Counted from the stretch's first letter, positions 48,685-57,517 are shown. The stretch is DNA of 64,000 nt from Defluviimonas salinarum (GCF_026013545.1 NZ_JAPDOG010000003.1:62001-126000); one strand, 5' to 3'. Numbers and translations: made by a program. Notes: generated by a model from the letters alone, not told the origin.

Positions 48685-49290
48685 TCAGATCAGCCCGTAA
48701 GCCACCGCCACGGAGACCGCCTGGCTCGAGGTCTTGGCGTCCAGTTTCAACTTTGCGCTCTTCAGGCGCTGCTTGATCGCGCCCTCGCTCACGCCGAGGC
48801 GATTGGCGATCTCCTTCAGCAAGAGGCCGTCCCGCACCATCGACAGGGCTTCGAGTTCGGCCCGCGTGAGATTGGTCGGCGGCGCGGTCGCCTCGTGAAG
48901 GCGCAAGAGCTTGGACTGCAGGATCTCGATTTCCTCGTCCTCGTATTCGCGGTCGCTGCGCGCAAAGGAGCCGAAGCTGCGCTGCCCCTCCCGTCCCGAC
49001 GGCGCGCAGGCGATCGCAACGCCGTAGCCCAACCCGTACTGGGCCGCCATGGCCAGCACATTGCGGGGATCGGGCAGCGGAATCTCGCTCCATCTGATCG
49101 CGCCGGAATTCTCGTAGGACCAACGCACCACCGGGTCGTAGAGCATGTAGCCCCGCTGGGTATAGAGCTCGACCCAGGCATCGGGCAGCGCATTGTGCTC
49201 GGCCACAGGAAACGCGAAACCGACGCGCAGCGCGATGTAATACCCGGCTGGCGCCAGAAGGGAAAACTCGCGTCCTTCCCTCGGGCCTGA
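48685..49290 (-). CDS. LuxR-family quorum-sensing regulator
   Basis: A regulator of about 201 residues with an N-terminal autoinducer-binding domain (PAGYYIALRVG, YDPVVRWSYENSGAIRWSE with the ligand-pocket Trp, Tyr and Asp) and a C-terminal HTH (LTRAELEALSMVRDGLLLKEIANRLGVSEGAIKQ, split here across helices). I prefer the ATG at 49290, which has AGGAAG upstream; an ATG at 49356 lacks a ribosome site. It most likely controls luxI downstream. The divergent neighbour is a paralogue without HTH. Confidence 0.9.
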   Translation of the reverse strand, partial: SGPREGREFSLLAPAGYYIALRVGFAFPVAEHNALPDAWVELYTQRGYMLYDPVVRWSYENSGAIRWSEIPLPDPRNVLAMAAQYGLGYGVAIACAPSGREGQRSFGSFARSDREYEDEEIEILQSKLLRLHEATAPPTNLTRAELEALSMVRDGLLLKEIANRLGVSEGAIKQRLKSAKLKLDAKTSSQAVSVAVAYGLI

Positions 49291-49316
49291 CATCGTAGCA
49301 ACTTCCTGTCTCGCGC

Positions 49317-49343
49317 GGGGATTTGCCTTCTGCAAGGCTCCCC
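49317..49343. promoter_or_regulatory. Inverted repeat between the two divergent luxR-type genes
   Basis: GGGGA..GCCTT / AAGGC.TCCCC around a CTGC loop forms an imperfect palindrome in the 123-bp gap. It is placed where both promoters would be and might bind the LuxR protein. Confidence 0.35.
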
Positions 49344-49413
49344 AGAGTTGTACCATCAATTGCGGTATGACATGGAACGTGTGAGGATGAAAGTCGTGCG
49401 TGCGAGGGCTCCG

Positions 49414-49899
49414 ATGGCTAGGCAGGAAAAGATCAGCGCGATTCTGACCCGCCTCCATCAGGCAAGCCCGGCGGGCTTCGCGATCGCCCTTCACGTCAAG
49501 TACACCGCACCGCGTTATCTTTTTCAGTCCTACGAGAGGGACTGGCTCGACACCTATTCGCGCAAGGGCCTAGTGCTGCACGACCCAACTGTTCGGTGGG
49601 GGTTCGAACATACAGGCGCCATCCGCTGGAGCGAACTGGCCGGTGACGACGAACAGGGCGTCCTGGAACAGGCGGACGCGCACGGGCTGCGATTCGGGGT
49701 CTGCATCGCCGTCGTGGCGGAAGGTTCCCGCAGCATGGCGAGCTTCGCCCGCTCCGACCGGGAGCCGACCGACGTGGAGATCACCGGTTTCGAAGCCGAC
49801 CTGGCAGAACTTCACGGCCTCACCGCGACCGCCGAAAAGCTCTCGCCCTCGGTCCACGAGACACTGAAGCAGCTCTCGATCTACCTGACCCACGGCTGA
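49414..49899 (+). CDS. HTH-less LuxR paralogue (autoinducer-binding domain only)
   Basis: A 161-residue protein that matches the ligand domain of the divergent LuxR along its length: PAGFAIALHVK, HDPTVRWGFEHTGAIRWSEL and MASFARSDREPTDVEI. It ends after the domain, with no HTH. The frame is intact and closes cleanly, so this looks like a real short protein rather than a broken gene. GAGGG lies upstream of the ATG at 49414; ATGs at 49372 and 49387 are possible. By analogy with TrlR of Agrobacterium it could form inactive dimers with LuxR or trap the signal. Confidence 0.85.
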   Translation: MARQEKISAILTRLHQASPAGFAIALHVKYTAPRYLFQSYERDWLDTYSRKGLVLHDPTVRWGFEHTGAIRWSELAGDDEQGVLEQADAHGLRFGVCIAVVAEGSRSMASFARSDREPTDVEITGFEADLAELHGLTATAEKLSPSVHETLKQLSIYLTHG

Positions 49900-49908
49900 G
49901 ACGCGGGA

Positions 49909-51039
49909 TCAGATGGGCTCGATATCGCCCTCGGCCCGCAGCGCATGGAAGTCACGCACGAACTCGGCGAGCCGTCCGGCTGCGATCGCCTCCCTCAGCC
50001 CCTGCATCAGCTCCTGGAAGTAATGCAGGTTGTGCCAGGTCAGGAGCATGCCGGAGATCATCTCCCCGGCTCGGAAGACATGGTGCAGATAGGCGCGCGA
50101 GTAAGAGCGGCAGGCCGGGCAGCTGCAGTGCTCGTCCAGGGGGCGCGGGTCGTCCATGTGGCGGGCGTTCTTGATGTTGACCTGGCCGCGCCGCGTCCAG
50201 GCCTGCCCGGTGCGTCCCGATCGCGAGGGCAGCACGCAGTCCATCATGTCTATGCCGCGCTCGACCGCGCCGACGATGTCGTCGGGCTTGCCCACGCCCA
50301 TCAGATAGCGGGGCCTGTCCTCCGGCAGGAAGCCCGGCGCGTAGTCGAGAACGCCGAACATCGCCTCCTGCCCCTCGCCCACGGCAAGGCCGCCGACCGC
50401 GTAGCCGTCAAACCCGATCGCATTCAGCGCCTCGGCGCTCTCGGCGCGCAAGTCCTTCGTCACCCCGCCCTGCATGATGCCGAATAGCGCATGGCCCGGC
50501 CGGTCGCCGAAGGCGTCGCGCGACCTCTGCGCCCAGCGCATCGAGAGCCGCATGCTCGCGGCCACCTCGGCCTCGGTCGCGGGCAGCGCCGGGCATTCAT
50601 CGAAGGCCATCACGATGTCGGAGCCGAGCAGCCGCTGGATCTCCATCGAGCGCTCGGGCGTGAGCTTGTGCTTCGATCCGTCGATATGGGAGGAAAAGGT
50701 CACCCCCTCCTCGCTCATCTTGCGCAAGGAGGCGAGGCTCATCACCTGGAAGCCGCCGGAATCGGTGAGGATCGGCCGCTCCCAGTTCATGAAGCGATGG
50801 AGCCCGCCAAGCCGCGCGATGCGCTCGGCGGTGGGCCGCAGCATCAAGTGATAGGTGTTGCCCAGAAGGATGTCGGCGCCGGTGGCGCGCACGCTCTCGG
50901 GCAGCATCGCCTTGACCGTGCCGGCGGTGCCGACCGGCATGAAGGCCGGCGTGCGGATCTCGCCCCGCGGGGTGGAGATCGTGCCGGTCCGGGCACGGCC
51001 ATCGGTGGCCGCAAGCGTGAATGTGATGCGCTGGCTCAT
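49909..51039 (-). CDS. tgt: tRNA-guanine transglycosylase
   Basis: Tgt swaps guanine 34 of GUN-anticodon tRNAs for preQ1 in the queuosine pathway. The 376-residue protein has [26 protein letters not shown] with the catalytic Asp region, GGLAVGEG, and the zinc site [17 protein letters not shown]. The ATG at 51039 gives the normal start. QueA, the next enzyme, is 43 kb away. Confidence 0.97.
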   Translation of the reverse strand: MSQRITFTLAATDGRARTGTISTPRGEIRTPAFMPVGTAGTVKAMLPESVRATGADILLGNTYHLMLRPTAERIARLGGLHRFMNWERPILTDSGGFQVMSLASLRKMSEEGVTFSSHIDGSKHKLTPERSMEIQRLLGSDIVMAFDECPALPATEAEVAASMRLSMRWAQRSRDAFGDRPGHALFGIMQGGVTKDLRAESAEALNAIGFDGYAVGGLAVGEGQEAMFGVLDYAPGFLPEDRPRYLMGVGKPDDIVGAVERGIDMMDCVLPSRSGRTGQAWTRRGQVNIKNARHMDDPRPLDEHCSCPACRSYSRAYLHHVFRAGEMISGMLLTWHNLHYFQELMQGLREAIAAGRLAEFVRDFHALRAEGDIEPI

Positions 51040-51119
51040 GGAGCGCGCTGATACAGAAGCGGCGCGGCCTTGGCCAGAGCGTCGCGGGCGGCGACCCGGA
51101 TGGTCGCCGCCGCCACGGG

Positions 51120-51596
51120 TCACGGCTGGAGGTCTTCCGGCGCCGTGTCGACGATCTCCGACCATCTGGCGTCGGCCTGCTGGATATAGGTCGCCGGATC
51201 GCTCGACCATTTCTCGGCGACCGGCGGCGCAACGTTGAGGTAGAGCTTGTCGCCGACGATCTTCCAAAGATCGGGATCGCCGTCGAGCTTGATCCCCATC
51301 GCCGCGCCCATCGCGCAGTAGCCGCCATACTGCGGCGCGAATTTCGCGGGCTCGGCGTCGAACATGGCCTTGTTGTCCTCGCTCGCGAAGCGGTAGACGG
51401 CACCTCCGTACTCCGAGGTGATCTGGAAATCGCCCTTCGCCGGCGCGCCTGCGGTGAAATAGCTCACCGGGTCGTAGCCGCGCAGCGCGAGCCCCGTCGT
51501 GGTCGCGTTCACCGACACGTCCGCCGCCATCGCCGAGGCGGCAAGCGTCACCGCCAGCGCCGAACCCATCGCCAGTTTGCGGAAAATCGAGGTCAT
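51120..51596 (-). CDS. YHS-domain exported protein
   Basis: A 158-residue exported protein. The signal peptide ends near SAMAA. The YHS domain has [16 protein letters not shown] and the [27 protein letters not shown] pattern (given in two parts in the family), with Cys-Ala-Met after YGGY. YHS domains are linked to metal handling; the substrate is unknown. GGGAGA precedes the ATG at 51596. Downstream of it on the same strand is tgt. Confidence 0.88.
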   Translation of the reverse strand: MTSIFRKLAMGSALAVTLAASAMAADVSVNATTTGLALRGYDPVSYFTAGAPAKGDFQITSEYGGAVYRFASEDNKAMFDAEPAKFAPQYGGYCAMGAAMGIKLDGDPDLWKIVGDKLYLNVAPPVAEKWSSDPATYIQQADARWSEIVDTAPEDLQP

Positions 51597-51840
51597 CCGT
51601 GTTCTCCCTTGTCTGACCGGCCCCGATGCGGGCCCCGGGTAACGGGGTAGACCAATGCGCCCCCCACGCAAAAACACCCCTGCGCGACGGGACGTGAACC
51701 GGCGTGACCTCGGTGCGCGGCTCCGCATAGGCTGTGCGGTGGTGCGCAGGTCTGCGGCAGAGGGGCGCGGGCAGGTCGGGGCACTGGACCTCGCCGGGCC
51801 CATTCCTTATATAATCCCTCAACAACTCAGCGAGACGCCC

Positions 51841-52206
51841 ATGACCGCCGAAGCCACGAACCCGATCGAGGGCGCCCCCCTGATCAAGCCCTCGACCACC
51901 GACCACCCGCTCTACGAGGCCGTCGTCGAGGCCTGCCGGAGCGTCTACGACCCCGAAATCCCGGTTAATATCTATGACCTTGGCCTGATCTACACGATCG
52001 ACATCTCGCCCGAGAACGAGGTCGGCATCGTCATGACCCTGACCGCGCCAGGCTGCCCCGTGGCCGGGGAGATGCCGGGCTGGGTCGCCGACGCGGTGGA
52101 GCCCTTGGACGGGGTCAAGCAGGTCGACGTGCAGATGACCTTTGAGCCGCAATGGGGCATGGACATGATGTCCGACGAGGCACGGCTCGAACTCGGCTTC
52201 ATGTGA
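51841..52206 (+). CDS. sufT: SufT-like Fe-S assembly factor (MIP18/DUF59)
   Basis: A 121-residue protein of the MIP18 (DUF59) family, which helps mature Fe-S proteins. [16 protein letters not shown] and the [14 protein letters not shown] block with the conserved Cys are typical. The ATG at 51841 gives the usual length. It is followed 37 bp later by the SatD-like gene; the Fe-S carrier gene sufA lies 1.5 kb on. Confidence 0.93.
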   Translation: MTAEATNPIEGAPLIKPSTTDHPLYEAVVEACRSVYDPEIPVNIYDLGLIYTIDISPENEVGIVMTLTAPGCPVAGEMPGWVADAVEPLDGVKQVDVQMTFEPQWGMDMMSDEARLELGFM

Positions 52207-52208
52207 TC

Positions 52209-52279
52209 AAGCCAAAAGGCTTGCTTTAAAACAAGAAAGCCATATGATTTGCTTTATGGAAAGCATGTCAGAAAGCTTT
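52209..52279 (+). promoter_or_regulatory. Cluster of AAAGC/GCTTT dyads over the satD start
   Basis: Within 71 bp there are AAGCC-AAAA-GGCTT, GCTTT-N8-AAAGC (52223-52240), a perfect GCTTT-ATGG-AAAGC (52251-52264) and AAAGCTTT (52272-52279). The stretch is AT-rich in a GC-rich region and covers the probable ribosome site and start codons of the SatD-like gene. A repeated operator, perhaps for the HTH in the SatD-like protein itself, fits well. The first hairpin might also end sufT transcription. Confidence 0.55.
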
Positions 52280-52936
52280 ACAGAACACGCACCGGTCGTC
52301 GCGGTCCTGACCGGCGATCTGGTCGCATCCCGCAGACACGACAGGTCGCAAGTCGACGCCGCCATGACGCGGATCGCCAAGACCGCAGCCGGGCTCGGCC
52401 AGATGGCAGGCGCGGATGCAAGGTTCACCCGCTTTCGCGGCGACGGCTGGCAGATCGTCCTCGGGCGCGCGGGTTGCGCCTTGCGCGCCGCTCTCATCAT
52501 CATCGCCGACCTGAAGACCAGCGGATGCGGGATCGAGACCCGAATCTCGGCAGGCGTCGGTCCTTGGGAGAGCCTCGGAACCGCCAACCTCTCCGACGCG
52601 TCCGGCCCGGCGTTCTCCGTCTCGGGCGACCTTCTCGAAACGATGCCGCGGCACCGACGGCTCGCCATCGCCGGCGGGCGCGATACGGCCGTGCACGGAA
52701 CGGCCGACCGCGACTGGCAGGCGGCGATCTTCGACATGGCGGAATGGATTTCCTCGCGGTGGTCGCAGCCACAGGCCGAGGCCATGTCGATGGCGCTCGG
52801 CGATGGCTGGAAAACCCAGGACGAGCTGGCCCGGCGTCTTGGCATCACGCGGCAAGCCATGCATTCGCGGCTCTCGGGTGCGGGATACCAGGCCATGGAG
52901 AACGCCCTCGCCGCGATCGAGCATTACGAATGGTAG
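52244..52936 (+). CDS. SatD-like protein with C-terminal HTH
   Basis: A 230-residue protein. The N-terminal part (about 17-150) resembles SatD: VVAVLTGDLVASRR with Asp25 and RFRGDGWQIVL with Asp67. These two Asp motifs, the order of elements and the later GPAFSVSGDLLE also resemble class III nucleotide cyclase palm domains. The C-terminal part (about 185-230) is a helix-turn-helix (TQDELARRLGITRQAMHSRL). The start is 52244 with AAGAAAG upstream; 52256 and 52265 are possible. It precedes a DUF3307 membrane protein gene by 7 bp, so they form a unit. Confidence 0.8.
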   Translation: MICFMESMSESFTEHAPVVAVLTGDLVASRRHDRSQVDAAMTRIAKTAAGLGQMAGADARFTRFRGDGWQIVLGRAGCALRAALIIIADLKTSGCGIETRISAGVGPWESLGTANLSDASGPAFSVSGDLLETMPRHRRLAIAGGRDTAVHGTADRDWQAAIFDMAEWISSRWSQPQAEAMSMALGDGWKTQDELARRLGITRQAMHSRLSGAGYQAMENALAAIEHYEW

Positions 52937-52943
52937 CACAGGC

Positions 52944-53663
52944 ATGATCGAGACCTTCACCGCCCTCCTCCTCGCCCATGTGCTCGCGGATTTCGTGCTT
53001 CAGACCCGGCACATCGCAGAGACCAAACGCCGGCCGGCCACACTGCTCTTTCACGGCGCCATCGTCCTTGCCACCGCGCAGGCCGCGACCGGACGCATCG
53101 ACGCGCCGGAACTTCTGGCACTCGCGGTGCTCCACGTTGCCATCGACTGGACCAAAGCAAAGCTCGGCGCCTCCGGCCTCGGCTTCTTTCTCGCCGATCA
53201 GGCGGCGCATCTGGTGACTCTTGCCGCCCTCACCGCCTTTCGCCCCGACCTCTGGGCGGGCGGGACCTGGAGCGGCCTTGCCTGGCTTCCCGGCCTGATG
53301 GCGCTCGGGGCCGGATTCATCCTTGCGACCCGCGCCGGCGGCTTCGCGGTCGGCCTCCTGATGCGGCCCTGGGCCGATGTCGAGCTGCCGACCGGCCTAA
53401 CGGACGGCGGCAAGCTCATCGGGCTTTTGGAACGCGGGCTGATCTTCCTTCTGGTGATCGTCGGCGAGCCCGCCGGCATCGGCTTTCTCATCGCAGCGAA
53501 ATCGGTGCTCAGGTTCGAGACGACCTCGAAGGACCAGCGCGCCGGGGAGTACGTGATCATCGGCACCCTCGCCTCCTTCGGCTGGGCGCTGGTCTTCGCC
53601 TACGCGACGCTCTGGCTGATGGGCCACCTGCCCCCGCTTGAGATCGCCCGCTCCGCGCCTTAA
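52944..53663 (+). CDS. DUF3307 membrane protein
   Basis: A 239-residue integral membrane protein with about six or seven hydrophobic segments. The start LLLAHVLADFVLQTRHIAETKRR and the HVAIDWTKAK block are DUF3307 features. The function is unknown. It starts 7 bp after the SatD-like gene. DUF3307 next to SatD is, to my knowledge, a recurring pair in other bacteria. Confidence 0.88.
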   Translation: MIETFTALLLAHVLADFVLQTRHIAETKRRPATLLFHGAIVLATAQAATGRIDAPELLALAVLHVAIDWTKAKLGASGLGFFLADQAAHLVTLAALTAFRPDLWAGGTWSGLAWLPGLMALGAGFILATRAGGFAVGLLMRPWADVELPTGLTDGGKLIGLLERGLIFLLVIVGEPAGIGFLIAAKSVLRFETTSKDQRAGEYVIIGTLASFGWALVFAYATLWLMGHLPPLEIARSAP

Positions 53664-53692
53664 ATTGGGAGCACAGGATACGGAGACGAAAC

Positions 53693-54067
53693 ATGTTCGG
53701 CATTCCCGGCAAGGCCCCGGTGACACTCACGCCGCGCGCTGTGGCGCAGATCACCCGGCTGATGGCCAAGGGCGACGCCTACGGGCTCAAGCTCGGCGTC
53801 AAGAAGGGCGGCTGCGCGGGCATGGAATACACGATGGAGATCGCCGCCGAGGCCGGCCCGATGGACGAGGTCATCGAACAGGATGGCGCGCGGGTGATGA
53901 TCGCGCCGATGGCGCAGATGTTCCTCTTCGGCACCGAGATCGACTACGAGACCTCGCTTCTCGAATCCGGCTTCAAGTTCAACAACCCCAATGTCTCCGA
54001 GGCCTGCGGCTGCGGGGAATCGATCAAGTTCAAGGACATGCCGGCCGACGGCACGTCCCGCGCATGA
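53693..54067 (+). CDS. sufA: A-type Fe-S carrier protein
   Basis: A 124-residue A-type carrier (IscA/SufA/ErpA fold) that holds or delivers Fe-S clusters. The three conserved cysteines are in GGCAGMEY and ACGCGES. GGAGACGAAAC lies upstream of the ATG. Together with sufT, 1.5 kb upstream, it suggests that the SatD-DUF3307 pair sits within an Fe-S assembly locus. Which A-type subfamily it is cannot be told. Confidence 0.93.
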   Translation: MFGIPGKAPVTLTPRAVAQITRLMAKGDAYGLKLGVKKGGCAGMEYTMEIAAEAGPMDEVIEQDGARVMIAPMAQMFLFGTEIDYETSLLESGFKFNNPNVSEACGCGESIKFKDMPADGTSRA

Positions 54068-54390
54068 GCGTTTCCGACGCCGACATCGCCTTCGCGCTCG
54101 AACTCTTCGAGGGCCTCGGGCCGCTGACCACGCGAAAGATGATGGGCGGGCTCTGCCTCTATCGGGACGGCACGATCTTCGCGATCCTGCACGGCGACGG
54201 CTCGATCTGGCTGAAGGGCGCGGGCGGCTTTGCCGAGAAAATCACGGCCGAGGGCTGGGAGCACTGGACCTACCAGCGCGACGGCGGCAAGGTCACGGCA
54301 ATGCCTTACTGGCGGCTTCCCGACGCGGCGCTTGACGATCCCGCGCTCGCCTGCAATCTCGCAAGGGAAGCGATTTCACACTTGGACTAG
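54064..54390 (+). CDS. TfoX/Sxy N-terminal domain protein
   Basis: A 108-residue protein equal to the TfoX N-terminal domain ([21 protein letters not shown]). In gamma-proteobacteria TfoX promotes competence, but short alphaproteobacterial members have no proven role. It overlaps sufA by 4 bp (ATGA), so the two are cotranslated. tpiA follows 10 bp later. Confidence 0.88.
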   Translation: MSVSDADIAFALELFEGLGPLTTRKMMGGLCLYRDGTIFAILHGDGSIWLKGAGGFAEKITAEGWEHWTYQRDGGKVTAMPYWRLPDAALDDPALACNLAREAISHLD

Positions 54391-54400
54391 GGAGCGGCGG

Positions 54401-55150
54401 ATGCGGCGGAAACTTGCGGCGGGCAACTGGAAGATGAACGGCACCGCGGCGAGCCTTGCCGAGATCCGCGCGCTGGCCGAGGCCCGCTCCGCGCCCGCCT
54501 GCGACATCCTGATCTGTCCGCCCGCCACCCTTCTCGCCCGCATGGCCGAAGCGCTGGGCGAAGCACCGATCGCGCTCGGCGGCCAGGATTGCCACGCCGC
54601 CACCTCGGGCGCCCATACCGGCGACATCTCGGCGGGGATGCTGAGGGACGCCGGCGCCTCCCACGTCATCCTCGGCCATTCCGAGCGCCGCGCCGACCAC
54701 GACGAGACCGACGCCGCGGTCCGCGCCAAGGCGGAAGCCGCGCGCGCCACCGGCCTCGTCGCGGTGATCTGCGTCGGCGAGACCGAGGCCGAGCGCGACG
54801 CGGGCCGCACCCTCGACGTGATCGGCACCCAGCTTCAGGGCTCAGTCCCCGACGGCGCGACGGCGGCCGATACGGTGATCGCCTACGAGCCGGTCTGGGC
54901 CATCGGCACCGGCCGGACGCCGACGCTCGGGCAGATCGCCGAGGTCCATGACTTCCTCCGCGCCCGCCTCGCCGACCGCTTCGGGGCCGAGGCCGACGGC
55001 ATGCGGCTTCTCTACGGCGGCTCGGTCAAGCCCGGAAACGCCGCCGAGATCTTCGCCGTCTCCAACGTCGACGGCGCGCTCGTCGGCGGCGCGAGCCTCA
55101 AGGCCGCCGATTTCGGCCCGATCATCTCGGCGCTCGAAGCCGCCCGGTGA
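54401..55150 (+). CDS. tpiA: Triose-phosphate isomerase
   Basis: A 249-residue TIM-barrel enzyme of glycolysis that interconverts DHAP and GAP. GNWKMNG with the catalytic Lys, GHSERR with the catalytic His, and [11 protein letters not shown] with the catalytic Glu are present. The C terminus [11 protein letters not shown] and [20 protein letters not shown] is intact. A second copy of that tail, fused to a P450 head, lies at 57365-57424. Confidence 0.97.
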   Translation: MRRKLAAGNWKMNGTAASLAEIRALAEARSAPACDILICPPATLLARMAEALGEAPIALGGQDCHAATSGAHTGDISAGMLRDAGASHVILGHSERRADHDETDAAVRAKAEAARATGLVAVICVGETEAERDAGRTLDVIGTQLQGSVPDGATAADTVIAYEPVWAIGTGRTPTLGQIAEVHDFLRARLADRFGAEADGMRLLYGGSVKPGNAAEIFAVSNVDGALVGGASLKAADFGPIISALEAAR

Positions 55151-55209
55151 CTTGACCGGCAAAGCCGGTACTATGCCCGAAGGCGGGGCTACCGACGGAG
55201 TGTGAACGG

Positions 55210-56133
55210 ATGACCGAAGCTCGTCCCGACGCCACCGCGCCATCGTCAAGTCTGGCCGGGATCGGCATCGTGCTCCTGTCGGCGCTCCTGATCGCGCTCG
55301 CACCCAACGCCGCCAAGATCGCCTATCGGGAAGGCGCTGACCTGACCGCCGTTATCACCTTCCGCACGTTGATCGGGGCGGCCGGGCTGGCGCTCTATCT
55401 CGCCGCGCGGCGGCACTGGCCGCCGGGCGGACGGGACGCGTTTCGCCGCAGCGCTTTCTCGGGCCTCGCGCAGGTCTTCACTGCGCTCGGCTTCATCGGC
55501 GCGGTCGCCTTCATCGACGTCAGCCTCGCCGCGCTGATCTTCTATTCGCATCCCTTCCTCGTCGCGCTCATCAGCCACCTGCGCGGCGAGGCACGGATGA
55601 GCGCGAACCGGTTCGTCTGGATCGCCTCGGCCATCGCCGGGCTCGCGCTGGTCTTCGGCCTGAAGCTGGCATCACTTGCCCCCCTCGGCATCGCGCTCAG
55701 CCTCGGCGGGATGGTCGCCGTCACCGTTCTCATCTTCACCGTCGCCGGCCTTTCGGCGGAGGTCGGGCCGATTCCGGCCAATCTCTTCATGACGACATGG
55801 TCGTGCCTCTACCTGCTCGCCTTCGCCCTCGCCGCGCCCCTGACAGGGCTCGCGGCACCGATGACCTTGCCGGGTTCCGTCACGGGCTGGATCGCGATCC
55901 TCGGCGCCGGCGTCACGACGACGACAGGCTACGTCCTCTTCTTCGTCGGCGCGCGGATAGTCGGCACTGCGCGGGCGGCGGTCTGGACGGTGACCGAACC
56001 GCTCTTCGCCATCATCTTCGCGGTCCTCCTGATCGGCGAGACGCTTTCGGCCTCGCAGTGGCTTGGCGTGGCGATCGTGATCGGCAGCCTTATCCGCTTC
56101 GAAACCACGGTCGCCCCCGCGCCCCGCGACTGA
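55210..56133 (+). CDS. DMT/EamA-family transporter A
   Basis: A 307-residue drug/metabolite transporter with ten hydrophobic segments in two EamA repeats (about residues 15-145 and 160-297). The second repeat ends WTVTEPLFAIIFAVLLIGETLS, a classic EamA signature. The substrate is unknown. It differs clearly from the two DMT genes that follow. It starts 60 bp after tpiA, on the same strand. Confidence 0.88.
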   Translation: MTEARPDATAPSSSLAGIGIVLLSALLIALAPNAAKIAYREGADLTAVITFRTLIGAAGLALYLAARRHWPPGGRDAFRRSAFSGLAQVFTALGFIGAVAFIDVSLAALIFYSHPFLVALISHLRGEARMSANRFVWIASAIAGLALVFGLKLASLAPLGIALSLGGMVAVTVLIFTVAGLSAEVGPIPANLFMTTWSCLYLLAFALAAPLTGLAAPMTLPGSVTGWIAILGAGVTTTTGYVLFFVGARIVGTARAAVWTVTEPLFAIIFAVLLIGETLSASQWLGVAIVIGSLIRFETTVAPAPRD

Positions 56134-56246
56134 GTACGCCGCATGATTAGCGCCATTCGCGACCTCGATGTCGCGCCCGAACGCGCGATCCGCCTCGCTT
56201 GGTGAGACTTTGCGCCGCAGAAACCCGTATCGCGGAGCCCCCGAAC

Positions 56247-57170
56247 GTGACGACTGCCGCCTTCGTTCCTTCGCCCCGCAACGACCGGGTGAGCGCCAAC
56301 CTCGCCTGCATCGTCTCGATGCTGGTCTGGGCGGCGGGTTTCCCGATTGCCGACGAGCTCCTGAAGACCCTTCCGGCGCTGACGGTCACGCTTCTGCGCA
56401 TGTCGCTTGCCGCCCTGTTCCTTCTGCCCGTCTGGATCGTTGTCGACGGTCCCAGCCGGGTCCGCGGCGCGGCCTGGGGCCGCGGGCTCTGGGTCGGCGC
56501 GGTCGGGTTCGGGCTCGGCTCGTTCCTCCTGATCTTCGCCCAGAGCCGCACCGACGGCGTCACCGTCGCTGTCATCTGCGCAGCGATGCCCGTCGCGGGC
56601 ATCGCGCTCGAATGCCTGTTCGACCGGCGCCGCCTGACCTGGCGCATCGTCGCCGGGTTGATCCTCAGCGTCATGGGCGGAATGGCGGTCTATGCCGCCC
56701 GGATGGGCCACATCGACTTCGGACTCGGGGCACTCGCCGCGCTTGTCTCGATCTTCGTCTACTGCTGGGGCTCGCGCGCTTCGGTCACCGCGCTTCCCGG
56801 CCATTCGGCGATGGCGCGCACGGCGCTCACGATCATCGGCGCGGCGCTCGGCATCGTCGCAGCCCAGCTCGCTTGGCAGGCGCTCGGCGGCGAACCGGTC
56901 GCCTGGGCGCGGATCGGGATGCGCGAGTGGAACCTCTTCGCAATCTACGCCATCGGCTCGCTGGCGCTCTCGCAGCTTCTCTTCCTGATCGGGGTCGCCG
57001 GGCTCGGCATCGGCATCGCCTCGATGCATATGAACATCGCGCCCTTCTACGTCATGCTCTTCGCGCTCGCGCTCGGCGGCGGCTGGAGCTGGGGCCAGGG
57101 TGTCGGCGCCGCGATCGTCGCCGCGGGCGTGATCATATCCCAGGGTCGGAACGGCAGGCGCACGGCTTGA
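56247..57170 (+). CDS. DMT/EamA-family transporter B
   Basis: A 307-residue DMT carrier starting at GTG 56247, with CGCGGAG upstream. The paralogue at 57518 gives the same length from a start with the same CGCGGAG site, which supports both starts. Ten hydrophobic segments are visible, with SMLVWAAGFPIADELLK at the start and APFYVMLFALALGGGWSWGQ near the end. The 53 bp after it and the P450 head that follows nearly match the region after the third DMT gene. Confidence 0.85.
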   Translation: MTTAAFVPSPRNDRVSANLACIVSMLVWAAGFPIADELLKTLPALTVTLLRMSLAALFLLPVWIVVDGPSRVRGAAWGRGLWVGAVGFGLGSFLLIFAQSRTDGVTVAVICAAMPVAGIALECLFDRRRLTWRIVAGLILSVMGGMAVYAARMGHIDFGLGALAALVSIFVYCWGSRASVTALPGHSAMARTALTIIGAALGIVAAQLAWQALGGEPVAWARIGMREWNLFAIYAIGSLALSQLLFLIGVAGLGIGIASMHMNIAPFYVMLFALALGGGWSWGQGVGAAIVAAGVIISQGRNGRRTA

Positions 57171-57223
57171 AACCCGGGCGGGGCTGGGCTTAGCTCGCCC
57201 CAGTCACGCCCCGGGGAGAGCCG

Positions 57224-57424
57224 ATGCTTCACCTCAGCCAAACGCCGACCGAACCCGCCTTCGTCCAGGACCCCTACCCGTTCTACGAACGCGCGCGGGC
57301 GGGTGGACCGCTGTTCTTCTGGGAGGATTACGGCCTCGTCTGCGCCACCTCCGCCACGGCGGTCGGCGCGAGCCTCAAGGCCGCCGATTTCGGCCCGATC
57401 ATCTCGGCGCTCGAGGCCGCCTGA
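57224..57424 (+). pseudogene. P450 head fused in frame to the tpiA tail (recombination scar)
   Basis: The first 48 codons nearly match the P450 gene at 58495 (LSQTPTEPAFVQDPYPFYER and on). The last 18 codons match the tpiA C terminus ([19 protein letters not shown]). The switch lies in GGCGCGA (57365-57371), a 7-bp sequence also present in tpiA at 55088-55094 and in the P450 gene at 58636-58642. The frame is open but the product lacks all P450 catalytic parts, so it is a pseudogene. Confidence 0.9.
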
Positions 57425-57517
57425 CCGTTTCCGACAGAAAGGTCGCTGCCGGGCGCGCGACGCCGGGCACATACGTCCATCATCCCGCGGGTGTATTCAG
57501 CGCGGAGCTCGACCGGC

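Noticed and set aside
49909-52152. Apparent fusion of tgt with upstream coding sequence
   Set aside because: The upstream part is an out-of-frame reading of the YHS gene and of the sufT region; tgt has its own normal start at 51039.
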